Translations under genes and position numbers: made by a program
In this document: positions 1 to 9,070 of the stretch, piece by piece
Layout of the letters: every line of letters begins with the position of its first letter
Position numbering within the stretch: position 1 is the stretch's first letter
The notes under the pieces: generated by a model
The model's database searches: none
What the model was told of the DNA's origin: nothing
The model's input: only the letters and a program-made list of their open reading frames with translations
Assembly (NCBI GenBank): GCA_016711405.1
Contig: JADJSZ010000019.1
Location: 36,057-100,056 of the forward strand
Direction: 5' to 3'
Length of the DNA: 64,000 nucleotides
From: Candidatus Hadersleviella danica
GTDB lineage: Bacteria > Chloroflexota > Anaerolineae > Promineifilales > Promineifilaceae

Positions 1-69
1 TTGGATGATGGCACCGAGTTCGCCGGCGAGGTCGCCGTTTAAGTTGTCAATCAAGATTTGTTTATTCAT
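1..69 (-). CDS. Ferritin-like protein, N-terminal 23 residues only
   Basis: The reading frame runs off the left edge of the window. The start ATG at 69 is preceded by a good ribosome binding site (GGAGAA, 4 nt before the start). The visible peptide begins MNKQILIDNLNGDLAGELGA, the first helix typical of bacterioferritin-like and other ferritin-like four-helix proteins, in which a Glu a few residues further binds iron. Too little is visible to say whether it stores iron or belongs to a related diiron family. It would be transcribed away from the window, and its promoter should lie in the repeat-rich spacer 70-182. Confidence 0.5.
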   Translation of the reverse strand, partial: MNKQILIDNLNGDLAGELGAIIQ

Positions 70-83
70 AAGGTTCTCCATTT

Positions 84-178
84 TTGTGTACTGGTGTACT
101 CGTGTATTGGTTTATTAGTATATTGGTGCAGTTTAATATACCCCTACACCAATATACCAATAAACCTATATACCCATC
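84..178. repeat. Paired low-complexity inverted repeat
   Basis: The left arm is built from GTGTAyTGGT-like words. The right arm is its complement: GGTTTATTAGTATATTGGTG pairs with CACCAATATACCAATAAACC with one mismatch. It is the first of a series of such tandem-repeat hairpins found in most spacers of this window. Confidence 0.7.
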
Positions 179-182
179 GTCC

Positions 183-2408
183 TTACTTGACCACCAAAGG
201 CAAGTAGACGGCCGTTTGCCCCCCACCCATCTCATATGCTACCAACAACACAGGGCGATTGCCCTCCACGGGGTTTTCGCGGGTATCAAACCGCTTGGCC
301 GTGTTGTTGAGCGTCTCATCCGCCTGCAACAGCCAGCCAAAATTGGCTGTGGGCGCATCGAGCCAGCTTTGCACATCGGCCACCAGTTCGGCCGATGACC
401 AGAGATATGTTCCTTCCTCGCCTGCGGTTTGGCTGGCACTGGCGGTGGTTTCAAAATCGCCGCCGGGGGTTGCCCAGAGCGTCTCGGTGTAGAAGCGGTG
501 GAGCCATGTGGCATCGTTGGCTTGGGCGGGTGCGCCGCCGCCCTCTTCGCCCGAAGCATCAGAGGTTCCTTCGCCCCAATCGGCCGTGAGCGGGTAGAGC
601 GACACGGCCGTGGCCGTGGGAACCGAAGCGCGAGAAAGGTTCAGGATGAGCGTGGCGCTGACAATTTGCGCCCCAGCAGGCACGCTCCCCGCCACATCAA
701 AGGCGAGCAAACCGCGCCGGCTGTTGCCGCCCGAGTTGTTGCCCACGAAGAAGTATTGCCCCGCGCCGTTACTCAAAGAGCCTGTGCCATTCTCGTACAA
801 GGTGTTGTCTTTCAGCGGCCAGAGGGTGATTTGCCCTTCTGTGCCAATGGTGATGCCAAAGGTGTCGGTGGCGGTGCTGGAGCCATTGTCGGCCGTGACC
901 GTAATCATTTTGGCGCCGACCATGTTCCATGTGTAGCTGATGGCATCACTTAAACTGGCACTGACGTGCTCGCTGGCCATTTGCCCATCCGCCCACCAAC
1001 TGTAGGTGATGGGTAAGGTGGCGGAGAGGGGTGCGGCCGTGGCCGTGAAAGTGTAAACCCCCAACACATCGCCACTCGTCGGCCCACTGATGGCCACACT
1101 TTCCAGCGGCGTGGGGGGAGCTTCTTCAATCTCAATCGTCAACGTATCGCTGACCACGCCAAAGCCGTTGTCGGCCGTGATAGTGACCAGTTTGGCACCC
1201 GCCGTAGCCCATGTGAAGTCGATGTTGTCGCTCAGGCTGTTGCTATTGGCGTGGGTCACGGGCAGTTGCTCATCCGCTTCCCATGTGTAGGTGATGGGGA
1301 CGGTGGTGGAGAGGGGCGCGGCCGTGGCCGTAAAGGTGTAACCCACCAATATATCGCCACTTGTCGCCCCACTGATGGTCACGCTGTCCAGCGGTGTGGG
1401 CGGAGCGTCTTCAATCTCAATCGTCAACGTATCGCTGACCACGCCCAAGCCGTTATCGGCCGTGACAGTGACCAGTTTGGTGCCTGTCGTGATCCATGTG
1501 AAGGCAATGTTGTCGCTCAGGCTGTTGCTACTGGCGTGGGTTACGGGCAGTTGCTCAGCCGCTTCCCATGTGTAGGTGATGGGTAAGGTGGTGGAGATGG
1601 GTAAAACTGCGGCCGTAAAGGGAATGCTGGTGCTAGTTGTGCCCGTCAGTGGCCCTGTCAAAGCAATTTCAGCGGGGGCAACAGGAAGCAAATATTCAAT
1701 GATGAGTTGCGGCCGATTGGCGGCCGTGCCGTGTTGCTGGCTGTCAAAGCGGCGGGCAGTGAGGCTCGTTACTTCATTGCCCAGCAACAGCCAGCCAAAA
1801 TTGCTGGCGGGGGCATCCAGCCAACTTTGCACATCGGCCGCCATGCCTGCGCTTTGCCATGTATAAGCCCCCAACCCTGTCACCATTTGGGTGGCACTGG
1901 CCATGCCCACAAAATCGCCGCCGGGGGTTGTCCATGCCGTGCTGGTGTAATTATTATGCGACCATGTCGCATCCCCTGCCGTAGCATCTGCCCCTGTCCC
2001 TTCTTGCCCTGAGGCATCGGAGGTGCCTTCTCCCCATGCGGCCGTGGCGGGGTGCAGGGCAATTGCCCGTGCATTGCCCGCCTCGCCGCCATTGACACGG
2101 GAGAGGTTGAGGCGCAGGGTGGCTGTCAAAATCGTGGCTCCCGCAGGGATGCTACCTGCCACATCGAAGGCGATGAGTGCCCGGCGGGCATTGTTGCTGT
2201 TGATGGGGCCTGTGTTGCCCACAAAAATGTGCTGGCCACGGCCGTTGCTCAAATCGCCGCTTTCTTCAAACAGGGTCGTGTCTAAGCTGGGGTTTAAGGT
2301 GGTGCTGGCCAAAATGGTGGTTGGCTCGGCCGCAACCGGCCGCATGGCCGTGGCCACCAAACCCAACAACAAGCCCGCCATTAGAAATGGGAAGAGAATT
2401 TTTTTCAT
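183..2408 (-). CDS. Secreted DNRLRE/PKD-repeat surface protein
   Basis: A 741-residue extracellular protein. The start is placed at MKKILFPFL (2408, preceded by AAGGA) rather than upstream, because this gives a clean signal peptide (hydrophobic stretch to about residue 25, ending VAAEP). Domains in order are: a DNRLRE-type beta domain (about 35-245, with RALIAFDV and DVQSWLDAP motifs), three PKD-like beta-sandwich repeats of about 95 residues (about 250-530, each with PITYxWxA and SLSDxIxxTW), and a second DNRLRE-type domain (about 535-725). DNRLRE domains are usually found on secreted enzymes and structural proteins of Gram-positive and Chloroflexi-like bacteria; no catalytic domain is seen here. 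The protein ends in VYLPLVVK, a tail that may be a sorting or anchoring signal. It stands alone and may act in adhesion or as a surface scaffold. Confidence 0.75.
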   Translation of the reverse strand: MKKILFPFLMAGLLLGLVATAMRPVAAEPTTILASTTLNPSLDTTLFEESGDLSNGRGQHIFVGNTGPINSNNARRALIAFDVAGSIPAGATILTATLRLNLSRVNGGEAGNARAIALHPATAAWGEGTSDASGQEGTGADATAGDATWSHNNYTSTAWTTPGGDFVGMASATQMVTGLGAYTWQSAGMAADVQSWLDAPASNFGWLLLGNEVTSLTARRFDSQQHGTAANRPQLIIEYLLPVAPAEIALTGPLTGTTSTSIPFTAAVLPISTTLPITYTWEAAEQLPVTHASSNSLSDNIAFTWITTGTKLVTVTADNGLGVVSDTLTIEIEDAPPTPLDSVTISGATSGDILVGYTFTATAAPLSTTVPITYTWEADEQLPVTHANSNSLSDNIDFTWATAGAKLVTITADNGFGVVSDTLTIEIEEAPPTPLESVAISGPTSGDVLGVYTFTATAAPLSATLPITYSWWADGQMASEHVSASLSDAISYTWNMVGAKMITVTADNGSSTATDTFGITIGTEGQITLWPLKDNTLYENGTGSLSNGAGQYFFVGNNSGGNSRRGLLAFDVAGSVPAGAQIVSATLILNLSRASVPTATAVSLYPLTADWGEGTSDASGEEGGGAPAQANDATWLHRFYTETLWATPGGDFETTASASQTAGEEGTYLWSSAELVADVQSWLDAPTANFGWLLQADETLNNTAKRFDTRENPVEGNRPVLLVAYEMGGGQTAVYLPLVVK

Positions 2409-2428
2409 GTGATTGTCCTTGTGAGGGG

Positions 2429-2513
2429 AAACTAAAAGTGAAAGGTGAAAGGTGAAAAGTGGGGTGCGTACATACTCCACCTCTCACTTTTCACCTTTCA
2501 CTTTTAACTAAAA
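2429..2513. repeat. Paired tandem-repeat hairpin (AAAGGTG family)
   Basis: AAAAGTGAAAGGTGAAAGG repeats on the left are matched by CACTTTTCACCTTTCACTTT on the right, giving a long hairpin between two minus-strand genes. It could act as a transcription terminator for the upstream fusion gene. Confidence 0.7.
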
Positions 2514-4972
2514 CTAACGCGCTCCCAACTGTGCCGCGATGCCGTGGCCAACCCAAACCTCATGGTCAAAGGTGCCGGGCGCGGCCGAGGCCACAAAATA
2601 GGTCACCCCTTGTACGGGCGGCCGTTTTTGTAGCTCTTGCCAGAACTGCATGTACTCTCGCGCCTTGGTATTCCAATCATTGCCCAAGTTATCGCTTGCT
2701 TCCGTCACCCAAATTTGCTTGTTGGGGAAGCGGCGAATGTAATCATCTACCAATGGAATACCCGAATCGGGGTGGGTCATCATGTTGAAGTGGGGATTAG
2801 ACCAGTAGGAGTGCATCCCCAAGCCATCGGCCGCTTCGATAGACGGCCGACATGCCTCCAAGAACGGCCGGTCAGCTTGTCGCAAATTGGGCGCATCTGG
2901 CCCCGGCGAGAGACCGGGGAAGATATAGCGCACATTGGGCAACTGCTGGCGGTATTTGCCCAGCACCTGCAACCACCATTGGTTAAAGGCACGGCCGTCA
3001 GCCCATGTGCTTTTCAGCCCTTCCACTGTCAGATTGGGTTCGTTGTGCAACTCCACCACCACATTTTTGCCCTGCAACGCGGCCAAGGTGCGTTTGGTGT
3101 CCCCAATCGTGTCGTTCACAAATTGGTCGGGGCTGATATTGCGGTTGCCAAAAGACAAGAAGGCGCGCACCACCCAATGGGCATTGGGATGGTCTTTGGC
3201 CAATTGCTGGATGGCGTTGGGGTCGTGGAAGGAGAGCACTTTAATCATGCCGGGGCGCAACGCCTTGAATTCGGCAATTTCGGCGGCCGAAATATCGGGT
3301 GTGGCCGAGGCGTGGAGGCCGATGCGGGCTTGGCCTGTGAGGGGCATATCCACAGGCGGCGGCGGGGCGATGGGTGCGGGGTTCCGCCAGCGACGGCCGA
3401 GATGGGGGCGGTGGCGGGAACGGCCGTGCCAGCCGCCGCAGGAGCGTTCACCAAATTGGTGGCCACCCGCACAGGGATATATTCCCCTTGGGGTGCGCCC
3501 ACGACCAACATCTCTACTCCAGCCGCTACAAAACCGATATTGGCTCCATCCCGGCGCGGTGCATCACGTAAGTTGATGCCGTATTGCCCCGGAATGGCCA
3601 CGGAACCGCGCACGCTGGTCGCTGATGTAAACGCCCAGCCGGGGATACTTTTTTCGGGTGGTGTGGGTTCGGTGATGGGAGGGGGGGGCGGAGCGGCGGC
3701 GGCGGCCGTGGCTCCAATCGGTTTGGGGGTTTGCACCTTGGGCGGGTTCGGCACAATGCTAATCATGTCGGTGCGGTCTACCAGCACAGGGGTGTAATCC
3801 CCATCCGCCTTGCCCGCAATGGTCACAACGGATAGCCCCTTCACCACGCCGATTTGCGAACCAAACTCGTTCGGTTGTGCCCGCAGATTGATGCCGTATT
3901 GACCCACAACAGCCTTTTCGCCACGCAATTCCATGTATTGCGTCCAGCCCCAACCCAAGCACGTTGTCTCGCTGACCCCTGTGTGGGCGGACAGCACCCC
4001 AGCGGCAGGCTTGGGCGGCGAGGATTGCACCATGTTCACTTCGCCCACAAAATCGTTTCGCGCCGCTTTAACGGGGGTGTATTCGCCACTCACCGCGCCC
4101 GTAATGGTCACTTGCGCCCCGCCCTTCACCAAGCCAATTAAAATACCATCGCGGCGCGGGTCAGAGCGGAGGTTGATGCCGTATTGCCCGACTGTGGCGC
4201 GTACGCCACTGGCATCGGGGGTGATATAGGTGGTGAAAGCCCAGCCGTCTATGGTGGAAACCATCGGCGGGAATTCGGGGGCAGGTTTGGGCACGGGCGG
4301 CGTTTCGCCAATGGTAACAAGCGGGACATCTACGGGGTAGAACCCCTTTTGTTTGGCTCCTGTGATAACCATTACCCCCCCTTCGGGAACCACCGCCAGC
4401 CGTTGGGCATTTTGGTCGGCCGCGGCGCGCAAACTGATGCCGCCCGAATTGGCTTGCGCCAATTCCCCTTGCAGGGTAATGACCCATTCCGCTACCCAGC
4501 CCGATTTATAGGGGCCTGCGGGGCGGGTAAAGCCCATCAGGGGAGCCAAATAAGGGGTGGGGTCGGTGATGTTGCGGGGCCAATTGGGCACGGGGCGGGG
4601 GCCACGTAGCTCGAAATGGAGGTGGGGGCCAGAGCTGGCACCTGTGTTGCCCAATCGCCCAATTTCAGCCCCAGCCGCGACATTATCCCCCTGCTTGACA
4701 GCAAGGGTGTGTAAATGGCCATAGATGGTGGTATACCCATTGGCATGTTGCACATAGGCGTGGTGGCCATAGCCATTGGCCTCGAAGCCTGTTTTGCTTA
4801 CTTTGCCGGGTGCAACGGCATAAATTTTGGTGACCCCTTCTTGGCCTCCAAGGTCTATGCCCATATGGCCCGGTGTGCCAAATTTGGCGTAAAAGGCCGC
4901 GTTCACGCCAAATGGTTGGGTGATTTGGCGACTGTCGGCTGGCCAAACTTCTACTTTAAAGTCGTCACTCAT
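2514..4972 (-). CDS. M23 endopeptidase - SH3 repeats - glycoside hydrolase-like fusion, one-base frameshift
   Basis: Two overlapping frames (2514-3353 and 3245-4972) form one protein of about 820 residues. The N-terminal part (1-145) is a LytM/M23 metallopeptidase with intact zinc motifs GHMGIDLG, YGHLH and HLHFELR; such enzymes cut peptidoglycan cross-bridges. Four bacterial SH3-like repeats follow (about 175-520), each with GINLR and ending G-x-Y-x-PV, probably for wall binding. After a Pro-rich linker comes a TIM-barrel glycoside hydrolase-like domain with ELHNEPN and WVTEASD, which resemble the acid/base and nucleophile motifs of clan GH-A. The frames join perfectly if the G4 run at 3378-3381 had one more base, giving GTPAPIAPPPPVD across the junction, so this is likely a sequencing error. 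No signal peptide is visible at the start MSDDFKVEV, so the export route is unclear. Confidence 0.8.
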
Positions 4973-5061
4973 AGGTACTCCTTTTTTAGGGAAACTAAGG
5001 GGATTCGATAATGGTTACAGTCTAATAGATGGATAGGGGATTGTGCAAGGGGAGTTGGCGA

Positions 5062-7236
5062 TTATTTGTCGCCAACCAACGGGTAAAAATCGCCCGCCCC
5101 ACGGCCGCCGACAACCACCTCCCAGCGGCGCAACGGCTCGGCCGCATCATAAAAGCCAATGATGAGCGGCAAGTCGGCCGCATGGACACCAGCGGGGAGC
5201 AGCAAAACGTGCATTTGCCAGAACAAATCGCCCACCTGCCACTGGTTGCTGGGCACATCCAACCTGTCATTTTGGGCGATGGGCACCCCGTCCGCACCGA
5301 GGAGTTGGGCGAAGAGGATTTGCTCGGCCGTGCCCGTGCCCTCGCCCACCACCTCCCACAATGTTTGCAAGCGCAATACCCCCTCCTCTTGGGTGGCGAT
5401 GTGCCCCACAAGGCGCACCGTTTGGCCGAAGACGACGGCCGTTTCTGGCTCGGCCACGGCCGCTTGCCACCCCACCCGCACCTGCTCGGCGGAGGCGGTG
5501 TAAACCACAATGGGTTGGTCTATGTCGGTGGCGGGTTGGGGCAAGATGGTTACGGCCGCAAAATCGGCCATCAGCGGCTCCCATTCGGCCGCTGGTTGCG
5601 CCGCCCCCACAAAGATGACAGTGGGGTTATCGGCTCCACTGGGCAAGAGCAAGCTGTGTTGGCCGTTAAAAAACCGCTGAGTGCTGAGTGCTGAGTACTG
5701 AGTGCTGAGGAGGGCAATCGCTTGGGCGTGGTAGCGGCCGGGGGTGGCCACGGAGAACGCGGCCGAGGTGGGGGGCTGGTCGTTTAGGGAGTGGAGCGCG
5801 GTGACAACGGCCGCTTCATACTGCAAACGCACCTCGGGGTGATTCGCCCACTCCACGAAATACCCCTGCACCGTCTGCAACCCCATCAACCCGTACAACA
5901 AGCCAATGGCCAACCAACCAACAACGGGGACGGGGGATTGCGGATTTTGGATTGCGGATTGCGGATTGGGGATTGCCTCGTCTCCCCTGCTCCCCTGCTC
6001 CCCTGCTCCCCTGCTCCCCCTCTCTTCCTCCCTCCCCCGCCACCCCAACGCCCAATCCAAGGCCAGCGCGGGGAGGATGAATAGCACGGGTTGCAAGCCG
6101 ATGGCGCGGGGGACGCTCAGGGCACTGCCTGTGACCAGCACGGGGAGCAGGGCCAGCCCGAGCCAGAGCAAGGCCAAACTATGGGCGGGTTTGCGCCATT
6201 GCCAGAGCAGAATGAGGAGGCCAAACCCCGCCAGCCATGCAAAAAAGTTGGGCAGTAGCGGTTGCCCCGCGATGTTGTAGCGCCATGCGCTATCCCCTGC
6301 GCCGGGCACGACGAGGGAGCGCAGGGCGGCCGTGCTATTGGCCAGCAAGGGCGCAAAATCGCCCGCCCGCGCCGCCTCGATGGGTTGGGCGAGTTGGCTG
6401 ATGCGGGCTTCGGCCGTGGGGGTTTGCCAGAGGTAGACGGCCAGCGGCGCGGCCGTGAGGGCGGCCACACCCAACAGGAGCAAGGTCGGCCGCCACGCCC
6501 GCGCCGCCCATGCGGGGGCGATGAGCCACCACGAGGCCACGGCCGCTGGGAACAGCACCCACAGCAGGCGAATGGGGAAGTAGGTGTAGGCGGCAAGGCC
6601 AAGCAAGAAACCCGCAAGGGGAATGGCGATTTTGGATTTTTGATTTTGGATTTTTGATTTTGGATGGCTGACTAGCTGACTGGCTGACTGGCTGACTGGC
6701 TGACTGGCTACCCACCACCAGAGGAGAACGGCCGCTGTGAACAGGGTGGGCAGGGTGATGGAGCGCAGGGCGTGGCGAGCGGTCATCACAGCCCAGAAGT
6801 TGAGGGCGAAGGTGGCGAGGGTGAGTAGGGCGACGCGCTCGTTGAAGGCGCGGCGCACCCATGCGTAGCTAAGGGCGAGGAGGAGCAGGCTGAAATAGAC
6901 GGCCGTCAGCCGCACGGCAAAGCCGCTGGGGCCGATGAGTGCCATCACGGCGGCCGTGGCATAGTCGAAGAGGGGTTCGCGGCCGTTGGCGACGGCGATG
7001 TAAAGCGGCCGTGCCCCCTCCACAATCTCCCACGCCGTCAGCCCATGCACCGCCTCGTCATGGGTCAGCCCCGGCGGAACAGTGGCCAAACCGCCCAAAC
7101 GCAAAAAAACGGCCAGCAACAGAATTGCCAGCCGCCACAAATGGTTATTCGTTATTCGTGTATTGGTTATTGGTTTATTGGTGTATGGGTTTACTGGTGT
7201 ATTCTCATTCCGCATTCCGCATTCCTCATTCCGCAA
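5062..7236 (-). CDS. GT39-type membrane glycosyltransferase with in-frame repeat insertions
   Basis: A polytopic membrane protein of about 700 residues of the ArnT/PMT (GT-C, GT39) class, which transfers sugars from polyprenyl-phosphate donors on the outer face of the membrane. The GT-C acidic motif is visible early as THDEAVHG, followed by about ten hydrophobic helices and a soluble C-terminal domain also found in the 26.4 kb homologue (IIGFYDAAEPL-type sequence). Three low-complexity stretches encoded by spacer-type tandem repeats lie in frame: SQPVSQSASQ with KSKIQNQKSK, SRGAGEQGSRG with NPQSAIQNPQS, and STQYSALSTQ. The N-terminus before NHLWRLAIL is also translated repeat DNA, so the true start may lie downstream of 7236. 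The gene follows the L,D-transpeptidase gene after only 5 nt, which suggests co-transcription. Confidence 0.8.
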   Translation of the reverse strand: MRNEECGMRNENTPVNPYTNKPITNTRITNNHLWRLAILLLAVFLRLGGLATVPPGLTHDEAVHGLTAWEIVEGARPLYIAVANGREPLFDYATAAVMALIGPSGFAVRLTAVYFSLLLLALSYAWVRRAFNERVALLTLATFALNFWAVMTARHALRSITLPTLFTAAVLLWWWVASQPVSQSASQLVSHPKSKIQNQKSKIAIPLAGFLLGLAAYTYFPIRLLWVLFPAAVASWWLIAPAWAARAWRPTLLLLGVAALTAAPLAVYLWQTPTAEARISQLAQPIEAARAGDFAPLLANSTAALRSLVVPGAGDSAWRYNIAGQPLLPNFFAWLAGFGLLILLWQWRKPAHSLALLWLGLALLPVLVTGSALSVPRAIGLQPVLFILPALALDWALGWRGREEERGSRGAGEQGSRGDEAIPNPQSAIQNPQSPVPVVGWLAIGLLYGLMGLQTVQGYFVEWANHPEVRLQYEAAVVTALHSLNDQPPTSAAFSVATPGRYHAQAIALLSTQYSALSTQRFFNGQHSLLLPSGADNPTVIFVGAAQPAAEWEPLMADFAAVTILPQPATDIDQPIVVYTASAEQVRVGWQAAVAEPETAVVFGQTVRLVGHIATQEEGVLRLQTLWEVVGEGTGTAEQILFAQLLGADGVPIAQNDRLDVPSNQWQVGDLFWQMHVLLLPAGVHAADLPLIIGFYDAAEPLRRWEVVVGGRGAGDFYPLVGDK
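6628..6712. repeat. Tandem repeats inside the GT39 gene
   Basis: About three GATTTTGGATTTTT words are followed by five copies of a CTGACTGG unit. Both families otherwise occur in spacers (for example 8940-8970 and 30640-30662). They keep the GT39 reading frame open and encode Ser/Gln/Lys-rich sequence in a loop between two membrane helices. Confidence 0.75.
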
Positions 7237-7240
7237 TCCT
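7141..7240. repeat. Spacer repeats overlapping the GT39 start
   Basis: GTTATTCG/GGTTATTGG and ATTCCGCATTCC words occur in tandem. They form the junction between the L,D-transpeptidase stop and the hydrophobic start of the GT39 protein, and make the true GT39 start codon uncertain. Confidence 0.6.
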
Positions 7241-7241
7241 A

Positions 7242-9017
7242 TTATTGAATCTCAACCACCACCCCCGCCTCTGCCCAATTGTAGAGCAATTCGATTTGGC
7301 CATCCCCTACCAAAATACAGCCATAGGTGACAGGTGTGCCCAAGCTGTTTGTCCACAGCAATTGCGAGCCGTTGCGGGTGGGGAAACCGTGGAAGCCGTT
7401 CATAAAGTCGTTGCCGGGCACGGGGCGGTAAATGCCCATGAAATAGGGCATCCACAAATCCCAGTTGCCTGCGTAGGCGGTGGGTTCGTGGGTTTGCACT
7501 TGGTACACGCCGGGCGAGGTGGGGCTGGTGGCAATGCCTGTGCTAATGGCCCATTCCCAGACCAGATCGCCATTTTCATAGGCCCACATTCTCTGTTGGG
7601 GGATGCTGATGACGATGCGTTTGTGGGGCACGACGGGCAGGGGCAGGAAGACATCGGCCGAGGGCACATTGAGAACCTGCCCGACGAACAGCGCATCTAC
7701 ACCCGCGTTGGCTTGCTGGAGCCACGGGTAGGGCAGGCCGTAATCGCGGGCGATGCTGGAGAAGGTTTCGCCTGCTTGGACGGTGTGTTGGCGGTCGCGA
7801 TGATAGATGCGGAGCGGCACGGCCGCCTCCACCCCACCCCCCAATTGCCCCAAAACGAGTTGCTGGATGCTTTGGTGCGCCTCTTCTTCATTGACATAAC
7901 GCGCATCGCCCAGAACGGCCACCTGCTGTTGCAAGTAGCTGGTCACGGCCGTACCCGCCACCGCCCATTGCAAGCCGATTTTGGCCGTAGTCACAGTCAG
8001 CCATGTCGCCCACTGGTCGGCAGGCAGGGGCCAGCTCTCCCATGTGCCCGCAATCGGGTCGAAGAGGGGCAGGGCAAGTTCGGCCGTCAGTTGGGCGTTG
8101 GTTTGGGCGACGAGTTCTGCGGTGCTGGGGATGGCGGGCGGGACGGCCGCCATGACAAGAGGCACACGGCCGTTTTGAACCATTTCGGCCGCATTGGCTT
8201 GCACCCATTGACGGGTCGCGGCCACATCCAAGGCGCGGCCGGGCGAGGAGGGGGTGGCCACGAGGCGGCCGTTTTCCAGCCGCACCCCTGCGTCGAGCGG
8301 GCTAACAGCCAGTTGGGGGGCGATTTGCGCCAAATACGCTTCGGTAACGGCCGCATCCAGCCCCCACACAGGGGCGACGTTTGCCCCATTGCCCAAAAAT
8401 TCCCACAGGGCGGCCCAATCGGTCGTTTGGCTCCATGCGGCGGCGGATTGCGCCGTGGCGGGGGCATCTAGCACCAGCCCCAGTTGGGCGGGGGTGGTGG
8501 TGATGGTTTGGGTGGGGCCTTGCAGGGTGATGGGTTTGCTGGCCCACTCGCGGGCGAGGAGTTCGGCCGCGCTATCGGCCGTTTCGCCTGCCAGCGGGAT
8601 GCCCAGAACTTGCACGCCGGGCAAAATGCGCCCTTGCACCTGCCAGCTAAACATCAGCCAGCCGATAAGGGCAATGGCCACGGCCGCGCTGGCCACGGCA
8701 CTGAGGATGAGCAACCACCAGCCAAAGCGCAAAAATCGGCGCCACAAACTCGGCCGTGGCGGAGCGGAAATGTAGAGAGGGTGGAGGAGAGGGCATGGGA
8801 TTGAGGAATGCGGAATGCGGAATAACGAGTAACCAGTAACCAATAACTCCCATAGCCTACCATAAATGGGCGTAGGTTTCTGGACGGTGTGGCCTACGGG
8901 AAGGGTACGCGGCCGTGAAAGAGGGGGAATTGGTTTTGGATGGGGGATTTTTGATTTTGGGTTTGGGATTAAGAGGTCATTCAAGACGGCCGTGGGCGTG
9001 TTACAATTCTGAATCAA
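7242..9017 (-). CDS. Membrane-anchored L,D-transpeptidase (YkuD) with LysM
   Basis: Probable peptidoglycan-modifying L,D-transpeptidase. The first 90 or so codons of the open frame are translated spacer repeats, so the real start is unknown and probably lies just before the cluster PSLWRRFLRF. A single membrane anchor follows (FGWWLLILSAVASAAVAIALI). Next come a repeated PG_binding/VanW-like region (about 140-400), a LysM motif (HTVQAGETFSSIARDYGLPY) and the YkuD domain (about 460-591). The catalytic region reads TPVTYGCILV: the Cys is present, but the usual His of S/T-H-G-C is Tyr and the usual Arg after C-I is Leu, while HGFPTRNG upstream fits the family. It may be active with altered specificity. 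It probably forms an operon with the downstream GT39 gene. Confidence 0.75.
   Translation of the reverse strand: MIQNCNTPTAVLNDLLIPNPKSKIPHPKPIPPLSRPRTLPVGHTVQKPTPIYGRLWELLVTGYSLFRIPHSSIPCPLLHPLYISAPPRPSLWRRFLRFGWWLLILSAVASAAVAIALIGWLMFSWQVQGRILPGVQVLGIPLAGETADSAAELLAREWASKPITLQGPTQTITTTPAQLGLVLDAPATAQSAAAWSQTTDWAALWEFLGNGANVAPVWGLDAAVTEAYLAQIAPQLAVSPLDAGVRLENGRLVATPSSPGRALDVAATRQWVQANAAEMVQNGRVPLVMAAVPPAIPSTAELVAQTNAQLTAELALPLFDPIAGTWESWPLPADQWATWLTVTTAKIGLQWAVAGTAVTSYLQQQVAVLGDARYVNEEEAHQSIQQLVLGQLGGGVEAAVPLRIYHRDRQHTVQAGETFSSIARDYGLPYPWLQQANAGVDALFVGQVLNVPSADVFLPLPVVPHKRIVISIPQQRMWAYENGDLVWEWAISTGIATSPTSPGVYQVQTHEPTAYAGNWDLWMPYFMGIYRPVPGNDFMNGFHGFPTRNGSQLLWTNSLGTPVTYGCILVGDGQIELLYNWAEAGVVVEIQ
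8999..9007 (+). promoter_or_regulatory. Extended -10 element of rlmN
   Basis: TGTTACAAT lies about 64 bp before the rlmN start, directly after ACGGCCGTGGGCG. The same layout (GGCCGTTGGCG then TGCTACAAT) occurs before ctaA. No good -35 is visible, so the call rests on the extended -10 only. Confidence 0.4.
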
Positions 9018-9070
9018 TAACCATTCACAAAGGATTCAGCAAACGATAACAACACAACAGTTCACCATTC

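Noticed and set aside
2637..3797. A 386-codon open frame antisense to the M23-GH fusion
   Set aside because: Antisense to clear conserved motifs (HLHFELR, NEPN); rejected as a shadow.
6939..8471. Long open frame on the plus strand opposite the L,D-transpeptidase
   Set aside because: Its composition (Gly/Arg/His-rich) and coincidence with the real gene on the other strand show a shadow frame of GC-rich DNA.
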